In this document: in pieces, positions 27,243 through 35,563 of the stretch
Layout: the number at the start of each line of letters is the position of its first letter
How positions within the stretch are numbered: position 1 is the first letter of the stretch
From: Blautia schinkii
GTDB taxonomy: Bacteria; Bacillota; Clostridia; Lachnospirales; Lachnospiraceae
Assembly: GCF_013304825.1 (NCBI RefSeq)
Contig: NZ_JAAWUO010000005.1
Span: 98,226 to 162,225 of the forward strand
Direction: 5' to 3'
DNA: 64,000 bases
Notes under the pieces: model-generated
Seen by the model: only the letters and a program-made list of their open reading frames with translations
Databases searched by the model: none
Told to the model about the DNA's origin: nothing
Position numbers and translations under genes: made by a program

Positions 27243-28226
27243 TTGTACGATTATGGTCTGAGCGTACTGGAGCAGTATGGGCTTACTGCTTCAATCTCCG
27301 GCAGGGTAAGAGGTGCGCTTTTGTGCAGGACAGAAAAAGGCCCTGTGATCCTGCGGGAATTCCACGGATCAGAAAAAAAGCTTGCCGTGCAGCAGATGCT
27401 TCTTATGAAACTTCAGAATGAGGGCTGCCATGTTGATACATTTCTGGAAAATCAAGAAGGCGCGCTGGTAAGCAGGGACAAAGATTCCATACCCTATACT
27501 GCACAGATCTGGTTTGACGGACGGGAATGTGACACAAAATCAGAAGCTGATATCCTGAAAAGTGTGCGCATACTGGCAGAGATCCACAGAAAAATGCAGC
27601 TCCCGCTGGAGAAGGATTATACAGGACGAGACTTGAAAGATGAATACATCCGCCACAACCAGGAACTCCGTAAGATACGCAGCTTTATCCGAAAGAAAGG
27701 GGCATCCAATCCTTTCGAAAAAGATTACCTCCGGAGTGTGGAATGGTTTCTGGAAAAAGGCGAAGAGGCAGTTTCCATGCTTAAGACAACGGATTATGAC
27801 AGGCTCAGGGAACAAGCTTTGCGTGCAGGCTGTATCTGTCATGGAGAGTTCAACCAGCACAATGTGCTGATCTTAGGCAGAAATGCAGCTGTGACCAATT
27901 TCGGCCACTGGAGTTTTGACGTGCAGATGGCAGATCTTTACCGATTTATGCGCAAGATACTGGAGAAATACAGCTGGGATCCCCGTATGGCGGAAAAAAT
28001 GCTCTCATCTTATAATGCAGTGCGTCCGATCTCAAAGTCAGAATGGCAGAACCTGAAAGTTCGTTTTTTCTATCCGGAAAAATACTGGAAGCTTGCCAAT
28101 CATTATTACACCCACAATAAGGTGGTAGTTTCCGGGAAAAATGTGGAAAAGCTGCGCATGATGATCCGTCAGAAAGAGCAGTGGGAAAGTTTTTCAGGAC
28201 AGTGCTTCGTGCAGGAGTTATTCTGA
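27243..28226 (+). CDS. CotS-family spore coat protein with kinase-like fold
   Basis: A 327-residue protein related to CotS/YsxE/YutH spore coat proteins, which share the aminoglycoside phosphotransferase fold. The kinase-like catalytic loop reads CICHGEFNQHNVLI, with the Asp of HGD replaced by Glu. The metal-binding DFG/DFD position reads NFGHWSFDVQMADLYRFMRK, so catalysis is doubtful. The start is TTG at 27243 with GGGGGG 7 bases upstream. The gene follows cca but is preceded by an inverted repeat that would hide its ribosome site in read-through RNA, consistent with expression only in sporulation. No signal peptide or membrane segment. Confidence 0.78.
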   Translation: MYDYGLSVLEQYGLTASISGRVRGALLCRTEKGPVILREFHGSEKKLAVQQMLLMKLQNEGCHVDTFLENQEGALVSRDKDSIPYTAQIWFDGRECDTKSEADILKSVRILAEIHRKMQLPLEKDYTGRDLKDEYIRHNQELRKIRSFIRKKGASNPFEKDYLRSVEWFLEKGEEAVSMLKTTDYDRLREQALRAGCICHGEFNQHNVLILGRNAAVTNFGHWSFDVQMADLYRFMRKILEKYSWDPRMAEKMLSSYNAVRPISKSEWQNLKVRFFYPEKYWKLANHYYTHNKVVVSGKNVEKLRMMIRQKEQWESFSGQCFVQELF

Positions 28227-28244
28227 ATAAGGCAAAAACAAAAC

Positions 28245-28273
28245 TTCCATTTTTCAGAAAACTGTAATATAAT
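28245..28273 (+). promoter_or_regulatory. Sigma-A type promoter for phosphoglucomutase
   Basis: TTCCAT (28245-28250) and TATAAT (28268-28273) with 17-base spacing and a perfect -10 box, about 40 bases before the ATG. Confidence 0.65.
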
Positions 28274-28314
28274 ATTGAGTACAGTATATGAGAAACAGGG
28301 AGGTACTTTGAAAC

Positions 28315-30051
28315 ATGGAGGATTATAAGGAAATCTATAATCAGTGGCTTGAAAACCCATACTTTGACGAGACAACAAAAGATGAGCTGAAAGCAATTAA
28401 AGACGACGAGAACGAGATCAAAGAGCGTTTTTATATGGATCTTGAGTTTGGTACGGCAGGCCTGCGCGGTATCATTGGCGCGGGAACCAACCGTATGAAT
28501 ATTTACGTTGTAAGAAGAGCTACACAGGGTCTTGCCAACTACATTGCTAAAGTAGACAAGAAATCCCAGGGTGTTGCCATTGCATATGATTCCCGTCATA
28601 TGTCACCGGAGTTTGCTCAGGAAGCAGCACTTTGTCTGGCAGCTAACGGAATCAAGGCTTATATCTTTGAGACACTTCGCCCGACACCGGAGCTTTCTTT
28701 TGCAGTACGTCATCTGGGATGTGTTGCAGGTATCAACGTAACAGCCAGCCATAACCCGCCGGAATACAACGGATACAAGGTTTATTGGGAGGACGGCGCA
28801 CAGATCACACCGCCTCATGACTCAGGAATCATGGGCGAGGTAAAAGCAATCTCTGACTGGAACACAGTGAAGACAATGGATAAAGAAGAAGCAGTGAAGG
28901 CAGGACTTTTCGAGGTGATCGGACAGGCTGTTGACGATGCTTATATGGCAGAGCTTAAGAAACAGATCATCCATATGGACGCCATCGAGGCAGAGGGCAG
29001 GAACCTTAAGATCGTTTACACACCGCTTCACGGAACCGGTAATATCCCGGCCAGAAGAATCCTCAAAGAGCTTGGATTTGAAAACGTATACGTAGTACCG
29101 GAGCAGGAGCTTCCGAACGGAGATTTCCCGACAGTAAGCTATCCGAACCCGGAGGCAGCAGAGGCATTTGAACTTGGCCTGAAGCTTGCAAAAGAAGTTG
29201 ATGCAGACATTGTACTTGCAACAGACCCGGATGCAGACCGCCTTGGCGTCCGCGTAAAAGATAAGAATGGCGAGTACCATGATCTTACCGGAAATATGTC
29301 CGGATGCCTTCTTGCAAACTATGAGCTGAGCCAGAGAAAGGCTGTAAACGGAAGCCTTCCTGAAGACGGAGCCCTTGTAAAGACAATCGTTACAACTAAC
29401 CTGGCAGATGCTATTGCCAAGGGATACAACGTAAAACTGATCGAAGTACTTACGGGATTCAAATATATCGGACAGCAGATTCTTGGATTTGAGAACAGCG
29501 GTAAGGGTACATATCTTTTCGGATTTGAGGAGAGCTACGGCTGCCTGATCGGAACTTACGCAAGAGATAAAGATGCCATTGTTGCAACTATGGCACTTTG
29601 CGAGGCAGCAGCTTATTATAAGACTCAGGGCAAGACTCTCTGGGATGCAATGATCGACATGTACGAGGAGTTCGGATACTACAAGGATGCTATTCAGGCA
29701 GTTACCATGAAAGGTATCGAGGGACTTCAGAAAATCCAGGAGATCATGACAACTCTTCGCCAGAACCCGCCGGCAGAGTTTGCCGGACATAAGGTAACAG
29801 CTGTCCGTGACTATAAGCTTGACGAGATCACAGATCTTGCAACAGGCGAGAAGAAACCTACAGGTCTTCCGAATTCCAATGTTCTCTACTATGAGCTTAC
29901 AGACGATGCATGGGTTTGCGTAAGACCGTCCGGAACAGAGCCGAAGGTTAAATTCTACTATGGCGTTAAGGGAACATCCCTTGCAGATGCAGACGAGAAA
30001 TCGGATGCAATGGGCAAGGCTGTTCTTGCAATGGTAGATTCCATGAAATAA
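28315..30051 (+). CDS. pgcA: Alpha-phosphoglucomutase / phosphomannomutase
   Basis: Interconverts glucose-1-phosphate and glucose-6-phosphate, linking glycogen and cell wall precursors to glycolysis. The 578-residue product is a four-domain alpha-D-phosphohexomutase: phosphoserine Ser145 in NVTASHNPPEYNGYKVYW, metal-binding DPDAD (residues 304-308) before RLGV, sugar-binding GFEESYGCL, and phosphate-binding RPSGTEPKVKFYYGV. Length and motifs match B. subtilis PgcA. GGGAGG lies about 12 bases before the ATG. Its stop overlaps the mazG start. It could supply the carbohydrate enzymes at 21-24 and 37-40 kb. Confidence 0.94.
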   Translation: MEDYKEIYNQWLENPYFDETTKDELKAIKDDENEIKERFYMDLEFGTAGLRGIIGAGTNRMNIYVVRRATQGLANYIAKVDKKSQGVAIAYDSRHMSPEFAQEAALCLAANGIKAYIFETLRPTPELSFAVRHLGCVAGINVTASHNPPEYNGYKVYWEDGAQITPPHDSGIMGEVKAISDWNTVKTMDKEEAVKAGLFEVIGQAVDDAYMAELKKQIIHMDAIEAEGRNLKIVYTPLHGTGNIPARRILKELGFENVYVVPEQELPNGDFPTVSYPNPEAAEAFELGLKLAKEVDADIVLATDPDADRLGVRVKDKNGEYHDLTGNMSGCLLANYELSQRKAVNGSLPEDGALVKTIVTTNLADAIAKGYNVKLIEVLTGFKYIGQQILGFENSGKGTYLFGFEESYGCLIGTYARDKDAIVATMALCEAAAYYKTQGKTLWDAMIDMYEEFGYYKDAIQAVTMKGIEGLQKIQEIMTTLRQNPPAEFAGHKVTAVRDYKLDEITDLATGEKKPTGLPNSNVLYYELTDDAWVCVRPSGTEPKVKFYYGVKGTSLADADEKSDAMGKAVLAMVDSMK

Positions 30052-30473
30052 TGGCAGAACAGGACAGATACACATTCGAAGAACTTGTTGACATCATAAA
30101 GCGGATTCGCAGAGATTGTCCGTGGGACAGTGTACAGACCCACGAGAGCCTGAAAGAATGTCTGGTCAATGAGACTGAGGAAGTTCTGGAAGGTATTGAT
30201 CACTTCCGGGACACCGGGGACAGTGACAATTTCTGCGAGGAGCTTGGAGATCTTCTGATGCTGGTTATCCTTCAGAGTGAGATCGCCCGTGAAGAGGGAG
30301 CGTTCACCGTAGATGATGTGATCAGCGGCGTTGCAGACAAGATGAAATTCCGTCATCCCAAGATATTTTTCCCGGAAGATAAAGAAGCCTGCAGCCTTTC
30401 CTGGGATGAGCTGAAAAAGCGGGAAAAAATCGGAGAAAACGCCTGTAATACGCGAAAAACCTTGACATTATAA
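30051..30473 (+). CDS. mazG: MazG-family nucleotide pyrophosphohydrolase
   Basis: Cleaves (d)NTPs to monophosphates and pyrophosphate. The 140-residue single-domain form has RIRRDCPWDSVQTHESL and the Mg-binding ETEEVLEGID plus EELGDLLMLVILQ, then KMKFRHPKIFF. It corresponds to the N-terminal domain of longer two-domain MazG. Its ATG shares a base with the phosphoglucomutase stop codon (TAATG), and its 3' end overlaps the hup promoter. A mazG next to hup and rqcP is the usual clostridial order. Confidence 0.92.
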   Translation: MAEQDRYTFEELVDIIKRIRRDCPWDSVQTHESLKECLVNETEEVLEGIDHFRDTGDSDNFCEELGDLLMLVILQSEIAREEGAFTVDDVISGVADKMKFRHPKIFFPEDKEACSLSWDELKKREKIGENACNTRKTLTL

Positions 30474-30490
30474 GTCAAAAGGGTTATATA
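30462..30490 (+). promoter_or_regulatory. Strong promoter of hup
   Basis: TTGACA (30462-30467) and TATATA (30485-30490) with 17-base spacing. The -35 box lies inside the last codons of mazG. Confidence 0.85.
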
Positions 30491-30542
30491 TATAAAGCAA
30501 AGCCAAAAAATAAGAGAACATCAATTATTAGGAGGAAACACC

Positions 30543-30821
30543 ATGAATAAAACAGAATTAGTAGCAGCTATGGCGAAAGATACCAATCTTTCCAAGAAAG
30601 ATGTAGAAGCTGTTCTGAAATCTTTTATCGATGTTGTAACTGATGAGCTGAAAAAGGGCGAGAAGATTCAGTTGGTTGGATTCGGAACTTTCGAAGTCAG
30701 CACAAGAGCTGCAAGAGAGGGAAGAAATCCTCAGACTGGTGAGACCATGACAATCGAGGCTTCCAAGTCTCCGAAATTCAAAGCTGGAAAAGCTTTAAAG
30801 GACGTTGTCAACGGTAAATAA
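30543..30821 (+). CDS. hup: HU family DNA-binding protein
   Basis: Histone-like protein of 92 residues that bends and compacts DNA as a dimer. It begins MNKTELVAAMAKDTNLSKKD and carries the HU signature GFGTFEVSTRAAREGRNPQT with the DNA-inserting proline, then KFKAGKALKD. TAGGAGG precedes the ATG. It has its own strong promoter and terminator, as expected for an abundant protein. Confidence 0.97.
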   Translation: MNKTELVAAMAKDTNLSKKDVEAVLKSFIDVVTDELKKGEKIQLVGFGTFEVSTRAAREGRNPQTGETMTIEASKSPKFKAGKALKDVVNGK

Positions 30822-30844
30822 TCTGTTAGTTCAGAGTGATAACG

Positions 30845-30881
30845 GCAGGGGGAACCGGATTTTGGTTTCCCCTGCTTTTTT
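30845..30881 (+). terminator. Terminator of hup
   Basis: GCAGGGGGAACC and GGTTTCCCCTGC form a 12-bp stem with one G-T pair, followed by six T. The rqcP ribosome site begins immediately after it, so rqcP is likely expressed by read-through. Confidence 0.9.
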
Positions 30882-30894
30882 AGGAGGAAAAAAT

Positions 30895-31134
30895 ATGCGT
30901 CTTGACAAATATTTGAAGGTATCCCGTCTGATCAAACGTCGCACAGTAGCTAATGAAGCATGCGATGCGGGAAGAGTTCTGGTTAATGACAAACCGGCCA
31001 AGGCATCTGTTCAGGTGAAGACCGGCGACACAGTTGAGATCCAGTTCGGAAGCCGGAATGTAAAGGTGGAAGTTCTGGAGGTGAAAGATACTGTAAAGAA
31101 AGACGAAGTGGAGAGTATGTTCCGCTACATCTGA
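30895..31134 (+). CDS. rqcP: S4-domain RNA-binding protein RqcP (YabO/Hsp15 family)
   Basis: A 79-residue S4-domain protein beginning MRLDKYLKVSRLIKRRTVAN, with GRVLVNDKPAKASVQVKTGD. In B. subtilis RqcP (YabO) works with RqcH in ribosome quality control, helping add alanine tails to peptides stuck on 50S subunits. TAGGAGG precedes the ATG at 30895; longer in-frame starts run through the hup terminator. It sits between hup and yabP, the standard order. Confidence 0.92.
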   Translation: MRLDKYLKVSRLIKRRTVANEACDAGRVLVNDKPAKASVQVKTGDTVEIQFGSRNVKVEVLEVKDTVKKDEVESMFRYI

Positions 31135-31145
31135 TGAAGGGAAAG

Positions 31146-31187
31146 CTGTCAGTCAGGCAGAATGTTCTATTCCGGCAGCCTTTTTCA
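31146..31187 (+). terminator. Weak hairpin between rqcP and yabP
   Basis: GCTGTC and GGCAGC pair (6 bp with one G-T) around a long loop, followed by CTTTTTC. It is probably a partial terminator. Confidence 0.35.
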
Positions 31188-31223
31188 TAAAATAAAAGAG
31201 AAATCGCGCTTGGGAGGCTGGAG

Positions 31224-31505
31224 TTGGACGAGAAGAAATCTGCATCACTTCACAGACTGATGCTGGAGAGGCAAAAAGGCGGTACAATCACAGGAATCCG
31301 AGAGGTGATCTCTTTTGACGAAAAAGAAATACTGCTGAATACAGAAGAGGGAAAACTGGACATAAAGGGTGAAGCACTCCATGTAAAACACCTTGACCTG
31401 GAAAGCGGGGAGATCAGTCTGGAAGGAAGAATCGACAGTCTCAGCTATCCTGGCAGAAAAAAAGATAAAAAAGAAGAGTCCCTTTTAAAAAGGCTGTTTC
31501 GCTGA
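31224..31505 (+). CDS. yabP: Sporulation protein YabP
   Basis: A 93-residue protein of the YabP/YqfC family, with the pattern GITGIREVISFDEKEILLNT and GEALHVKHLDLESGEISLEG. YabP and its partner YabQ act in the mother cell, and YabQ is needed for spore cortex formation in B. subtilis. The start is TTG at 31224 with GGGAGG 6 bases upstream. The usual partner yabQ is missing: only 112 bases separate yabP from divIC, and they hold no gene. The C-terminal tail is Lys-rich. Confidence 0.85.
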   Translation: MDEKKSASLHRLMLERQKGGTITGIREVISFDEKEILLNTEEGKLDIKGEALHVKHLDLESGEISLEGRIDSLSYPGRKKDKKEESLLKRLFR

Positions 31506-31617
31506 AGAAAAAAGACGGCAAACTGGTTGATATTTCTTTGCAGAAGATGTAAAATCTGGATATGTAAGCTCAGAAAAAGGAAACGATGCAGATATAAATG
31601 AAAAAGGAGCAGACAGA

Positions 31618-31932
31618 TTGAAGAAGCCAGGGAAGGGAAAAGGAAAGAGAAAAATCGGATACAATTATCTCGGCATGATGGGAATTACAGTCATTGCACT
31701 GGTTATGCTTGGAAGCCTTATGATGCAGGCCAGAACGCTTCAGAACCGTCTGGATTATTATAATTCCAAGGCGTCCGCACTGGAGAAATCTATTGAGAGC
31801 GAGAAAGATCGTACCAAGGAGATCGATGCTGAGAAAGAATACATGAAGACAGATGAATATGTGGAAGAAGCAGCCAGGGAGAAGCTTGGTCTTGTGAAAG
31901 ATAACGAGATCGTATTCCAGGAAGAGAAATAG
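31618..31932 (+). CDS. divIC: Septum formation initiator DivIC/FtsB
   Basis: A 104-residue bitopic membrane protein: a basic N-terminus (KKPGKGKGKRK), one transmembrane helix (about residues 19-36), a coiled coil (about 40-75) and the family end YVEEAAREKLGLVKDNEIVF. DivIC joins FtsL and DivIB to activate septal wall synthesis. The start is a TTG with AAGGAGC 8 bases upstream. In many clostridia the gene sits between yabQ and spoIIE, as here apart from the missing yabQ. Confidence 0.9.
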   Translation: MKKPGKGKGKRKIGYNYLGMMGITVIALVMLGSLMMQARTLQNRLDYYNSKASALEKSIESEKDRTKEIDAEKEYMKTDEYVEEAAREKLGLVKDNEIVFQEEK

Positions 31933-31983
31933 CCGAAATATTTCGTATTTTGGTGAAAAGTTTTTTCTGGTTTTCGTGCAGCT

Positions 31984-32016
31984 TTGACAGATATTTCATA
32001 AAACCTCCTTTATAAT
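31984..32016 (+). promoter_or_regulatory. Spo0A-dependent type promoter of spoIIE
   Basis: TTGACA (31984-31989) and TATAAT (32011-32016) are both perfect but 21 bases apart, 4 more than sigma-A prefers. This wide spacing is the known mark of Spo0A-activated spoIIG and spoIIE promoters in B. subtilis. TTTGACA (31983-31989) reads TGTCAAA on the other strand, a match to the 0A box TGTCRAA, exactly over the -35. Confidence 0.82.
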
Positions 32017-32052
32017 AATCAGTCAGTGAAGGCTATCAGGGGAGGGGAGAAT

Positions 32053-33546
32053 ATGCAGGAATGGATAATTGCCATGCTCGTAATCAGCATACTGCTGATG
32101 ATCCGGGACATGGCAAAAACTGTCTTTTCGGGAAAAAAGCACGAAAAAGAAGAAATCATGCCGCTGGGTGAAAGCCATCCCCAGAAGGAGAAGGTGGAGA
32201 GGTATGCAGCATCACTTCGTAAGCTGGCAGATACTTTTTACGGCATGCCGTACCGCAAGGAATTTTTGAGCAGCGGACAGCTGAACCGGATTATCTCAGA
32301 TACCAGCCAGACAGTATGTTCCAGATGCTATCAGAGAGAGATCTGCTGGGGAGAACGTGCCGGTGATACCATGCGCTGCAGTGAAAACCTGATACGCACT
32401 ATGGAAGAAGGAGATGAGGAGGCTATCCGCCAGGTACGCAGTGAATGGATGGGAGTCTGCGGAAAATCATCCCAGTATTTTCAGGTGATGGGGGAAGAAT
32501 TCAGGGAAGAACGGCAGAATCTTGTATGGGACAACCGTATGATTGAAAGCCGGCTGGCAGTAGCGCAGCAGCTTACGGAGATATCCAGGATCATGGATCA
32601 TATGGCAGAGGAGCTTTATGATATCATGCCTGCAGATCCGCAGTTTCAGGAAGATCTTAGAAAAGCTTTTCGAAAAAAACATGTGATCATCCGCCATGTT
32701 TGGGTCATGGACAAGATCGAAGGAAGACGCCAGGTTTTTCTTAATATGAGAGCCAGGAGCGGCCAGTGCATTTCCATGGCAGAGAGCTCCCAGATCCTGT
32801 CAAGAATCTGCGGAAGTCCCATGACTCCGGAACAGGGCAGCAGAAGCATTGTGAACGGAGAATTCCATACTGTGCATTTTGTGGAAGATGTGAGCTATCA
32901 GATGCTTTATGGAGTGGCCAGGATTACAAGAGAACAGGAGAAGGTTTCCGGAGATAATTATATCTGCCGACAGGAAGAAGATGGAAGATTTTTTCTCTGC
33001 CTTTCCGATGGAATGGGGTCCGGGATGGAAGCTTTCAAGGAGAGTGAGATTGTTGTGGAACTTCTGGAACAGTTTATGGAATCAGGGCTTTCTCAGGAAA
33101 CAGCAGCCAGAATGGTGAATTCCGCATTGCTTTTGAAGGGCAGGGAAGGGATGTTTTCCACAGTGGATATCTGTGCTGTGGATCTGTATACAGGAATCTG
33201 CAATTTTCTCAAGGCAGGAGCTTCGTCTACTTTTATCAAGCGAGATCACTGGGTGGAATCCATTGCATCAGAGAGTCTGGCAGCAGGACTTGTGCAGCAG
33301 CTGGATTTTGACACAGCCTCAAGAAAACTTTATCATGGGGATTATCTGATCATGATGACAGACGGTGTTCTCGATGCACTTCCGGCTGAGCGGGAGGAGG
33401 AGACCATGAAGGAGATCATCATGGATGTCCGGGAAAAAGAGCCTAAGGAGATGGGGAGGGGAATCCTGGAGAGGGTTCTTGGATACAGCGATTACCGTGC
33501 CAGGGATGACATGACAGTTGTTGTGGCAGGACTGTGGAAGAAATAG
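32053..33546 (+). CDS. spoIIE: Stage II sporulation protein E, single-helix form
   Basis: PP2C-type serine phosphatase that dephosphorylates SpoIIAA to release sigma-F in the forespore. The 497-residue product has only one transmembrane helix (about residues 3-19), where B. subtilis SpoIIE (827 residues) has ten. The central region keeps the Cys cluster CSRCYQREICWGE. The phosphatase domain (about 290-497) keeps metal-binding Asp residues in LCLSDGMGSGMEAF, MMTDGVLDAL and RDDMTVVVAG. GGGGAGGGGAG precedes the ATG at 32053; a GTG 27 bases upstream is less likely. The reduced membrane part may change how it reaches the polar septum. Confidence 0.93.
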   Translation: MQEWIIAMLVISILLMIRDMAKTVFSGKKHEKEEIMPLGESHPQKEKVERYAASLRKLADTFYGMPYRKEFLSSGQLNRIISDTSQTVCSRCYQREICWGERAGDTMRCSENLIRTMEEGDEEAIRQVRSEWMGVCGKSSQYFQVMGEEFREERQNLVWDNRMIESRLAVAQQLTEISRIMDHMAEELYDIMPADPQFQEDLRKAFRKKHVIIRHVWVMDKIEGRRQVFLNMRARSGQCISMAESSQILSRICGSPMTPEQGSRSIVNGEFHTVHFVEDVSYQMLYGVARITREQEKVSGDNYICRQEEDGRFFLCLSDGMGSGMEAFKESEIVVELLEQFMESGLSQETAARMVNSALLLKGREGMFSTVDICAVDLYTGICNFLKAGASSTFIKRDHWVESIASESLAAGLVQQLDFDTASRKLYHGDYLIMMTDGVLDALPAEREEETMKEIIMDVREKEPKEMGRGILERVLGYSDYRARDDMTVVVAGLWKK

Positions 33547-33580
33547 AAGTTTTTTATACAGAAGGACGATATAAGAAGAA

Positions 33581-35023
33581 ATGATCGAACGTGTAAAGAA
33601 ATATATCAGAGAAAATCATATGCTGAAGGCAGGGGATATGGTGGCTGCAGGAGTGTCCGGCGGTGCAGATTCCATTGCCATGCTCCATATCCTGAAGTGC
33701 ATTCAGCATGATATGGGCTTCGAGCTGGAGGCTGTCCATATCCATCATGGAATCCGTGGTGAAGAGGCAGACAGAGACGAATCCATGGTGAGAAAAATCT
33801 GCGAAGAATGGGAGATCCCTTTTGAGGTGTATCACTATCCGGTTCCGGAGCTTGCGAAGGAATGGAAGCTTGGAGAGGAGGAAACCGGAAGGATTGTCCG
33901 GAAGCAGGCTTTTTTCAGGGAGAGAGAAAGAATGGGATTTCCGGAACAGAAGGCGGAAGACCAGCCGCAGTTTCTTGTGGCACTGGCCCACAACCGCAAT
34001 GATCTGGCAGAAACCATGCTCCATCACCTGGCCAGAGGAACAGGTCTTCGCGGTCTCGCGGGAATCCGTCCCTGCGGTGATGGGATCATCCGTCCGGTTT
34101 TATGTTTAGAACGCCGGGAAATTGTCAATTATCTGAAAGAGAAGGGGATTTCATATATCACGGACAGCACCAATCTGTCGGATGAATACACCAGAAACAG
34201 GATCCGCCATCATGTTTTGCCTGCCATGGAGAAGGAAATCAATCCAAGAGCAGTGGAACATATGGCAGAAACAGCCAGGATGCTGGCAGCGGCAGACCAT
34301 TATCTTTTGGAAAAAGGCAGCCGGCTTTTATCCGGATGTGAAAGAAAAGACGGATATCTTTTTGAGGGGGAGTTTTTCAGGGAGGATCAGATCATTCAGG
34401 AGTATGCAGTATTGGAAGCCTTCGGAAAGCTGGCAGGAAAAAGAAAAGATTTTACTGCCCTTCATGTGGAACAGGTGCTGTCTGTTTCAGAGAAAGGAAT
34501 CGGCCGTTATATAAGGCTCCCGCAGAATCTTTATGCAGTCCGGCAGTACGAAGGTGTCCATCTGGGAAAGACAGTTCCGCGGAAAGCCCCGGAGAGTACA
34601 GAATCCCTTGTAAAAAGAGAGAAATATCCTGCAGAAGATTTCTGGGAAATTCCGGTACCTGGAAGTCTGGAATGCCCGTTTGGCATCTTCGAAGCAAAAA
34701 TTTTTTCCTATAAGAAACAGAAGATTGAAGAAAAAAAGTGTACGAAATGGTTTGATTATGATAAAATAAAAAATAGTCCATGCGTTAGAACCAGAAGACA
34801 GGGTGATTTCCTTGTTGTGAACCGTGAGGGTGGCAGGAAGAAACTGAACCGGATCTTTATTGATGAGAAGATCCCGGCAAGCTTAAGAGATAAGATTCCT
34901 GTTGTTGCAGCAGGCAGCGAGATTCTCTGGATCCCGGGAGGACGGATGAACGAACAGTATAAGATCACTTCCACTACAGGGAGAGTGTTGGAATTACATT
35001 ACCAAGGAGGAGTTTTAGCATGA
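33581..35023 (+). CDS. tilS: tRNA(Ile)-lysidine synthase
   Basis: Converts C34 of the CAU-anticodon tRNA-Ile to lysidine, using ATP and lysine, so that it reads AUA. The 480-residue product has the PP-loop SGGADS at residues 26-31, HIHHGIRGEEADRDE, the tRNA-contact region with DSTNLSDEYTRNRIRHHVLP, and the C-terminal TilS domains ending WIPGGRMNEQYKI. It overlaps hpt by 4 bases (ATGA). The tilS-hpt-ftsH order is highly conserved in Firmicutes. Confidence 0.95.
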   Translation: MIERVKKYIRENHMLKAGDMVAAGVSGGADSIAMLHILKCIQHDMGFELEAVHIHHGIRGEEADRDESMVRKICEEWEIPFEVYHYPVPELAKEWKLGEEETGRIVRKQAFFRERERMGFPEQKAEDQPQFLVALAHNRNDLAETMLHHLARGTGLRGLAGIRPCGDGIIRPVLCLERREIVNYLKEKGISYITDSTNLSDEYTRNRIRHHVLPAMEKEINPRAVEHMAETARMLAAADHYLLEKGSRLLSGCERKDGYLFEGEFFREDQIIQEYAVLEAFGKLAGKRKDFTALHVEQVLSVSEKGIGRYIRLPQNLYAVRQYEGVHLGKTVPRKAPESTESLVKREKYPAEDFWEIPVPGSLECPFGIFEAKIFSYKKQKIEEKKCTKWFDYDKIKNSPCVRTRRQGDFLVVNREGGRKKLNRIFIDEKIPASLRDKIPVVAAGSEILWIPGGRMNEQYKITSTTGRVLELHYQGGVLA

Positions 35024-35547
35024 GCGAAAAAATCAGAGTTTTACTCAGTGAAGCAGAGGTAGATGCCCGTATCCAGGAAGTTGCAGATGTGATCAACAAA
35101 GATTATGAAGGCAAGGAAGTACACATGATCTGTGTACTGAAGGGTGGCGTTTTCTTTATGTGTGAGCTTGCCAAGAGGATCACACGCCCGGTAACTCTGG
35201 ATTTCATGTCTGTATCCAGCTATGGCGATGACACGAAATCAAGCGGAGTTGTAAAGATCGTCAAGGATCTTGACCAGCCGCTGGAAGGCAGGGATGTTCT
35301 GATCGTGGAGGATATCATTGACTCCGGAAGAACATTAAGTTATCTGCTGCGTATCTTAAAGGGCAGACACCCGGCCAGTATTAAACTCTGTACACTTCTT
35401 GACAAGCCGGAGAGACGTGTGACAGATGTAGAGGTAGATTACTGCTGCTTCAACATTCCGGATGAGTTTGTAGTTGGTTATGGACTTGATTATGCCCAGA
35501 AATACAGAAACCTTCCTTACATCGGAGTAGTGGAGCTGGAGGACTGA
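35020..35547 (+). CDS. hpt: Hypoxanthine phosphoribosyltransferase
   Basis: Salvages hypoxanthine and guanine to IMP and GMP with PRPP. The 175-residue product has the PRPP loop [36 protein letters not shown] and the flexible-loop region [13 protein letters not shown], and ends YIGVVELED. It overlaps the tilS stop (ATGA) and lies 16 bases before ftsH. Confidence 0.96.
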   Translation: MSEKIRVLLSEAEVDARIQEVADVINKDYEGKEVHMICVLKGGVFFMCELAKRITRPVTLDFMSVSSYGDDTKSSGVVKIVKDLDQPLEGRDVLIVEDIIDSGRTLSYLLRILKGRHPASIKLCTLLDKPERRVTDVEVDYCCFNIPDEFVVGYGLDYAQKYRNLPYIGVVELED

Positions 35548-35563
35548 AAGGAGATTTAACCAA

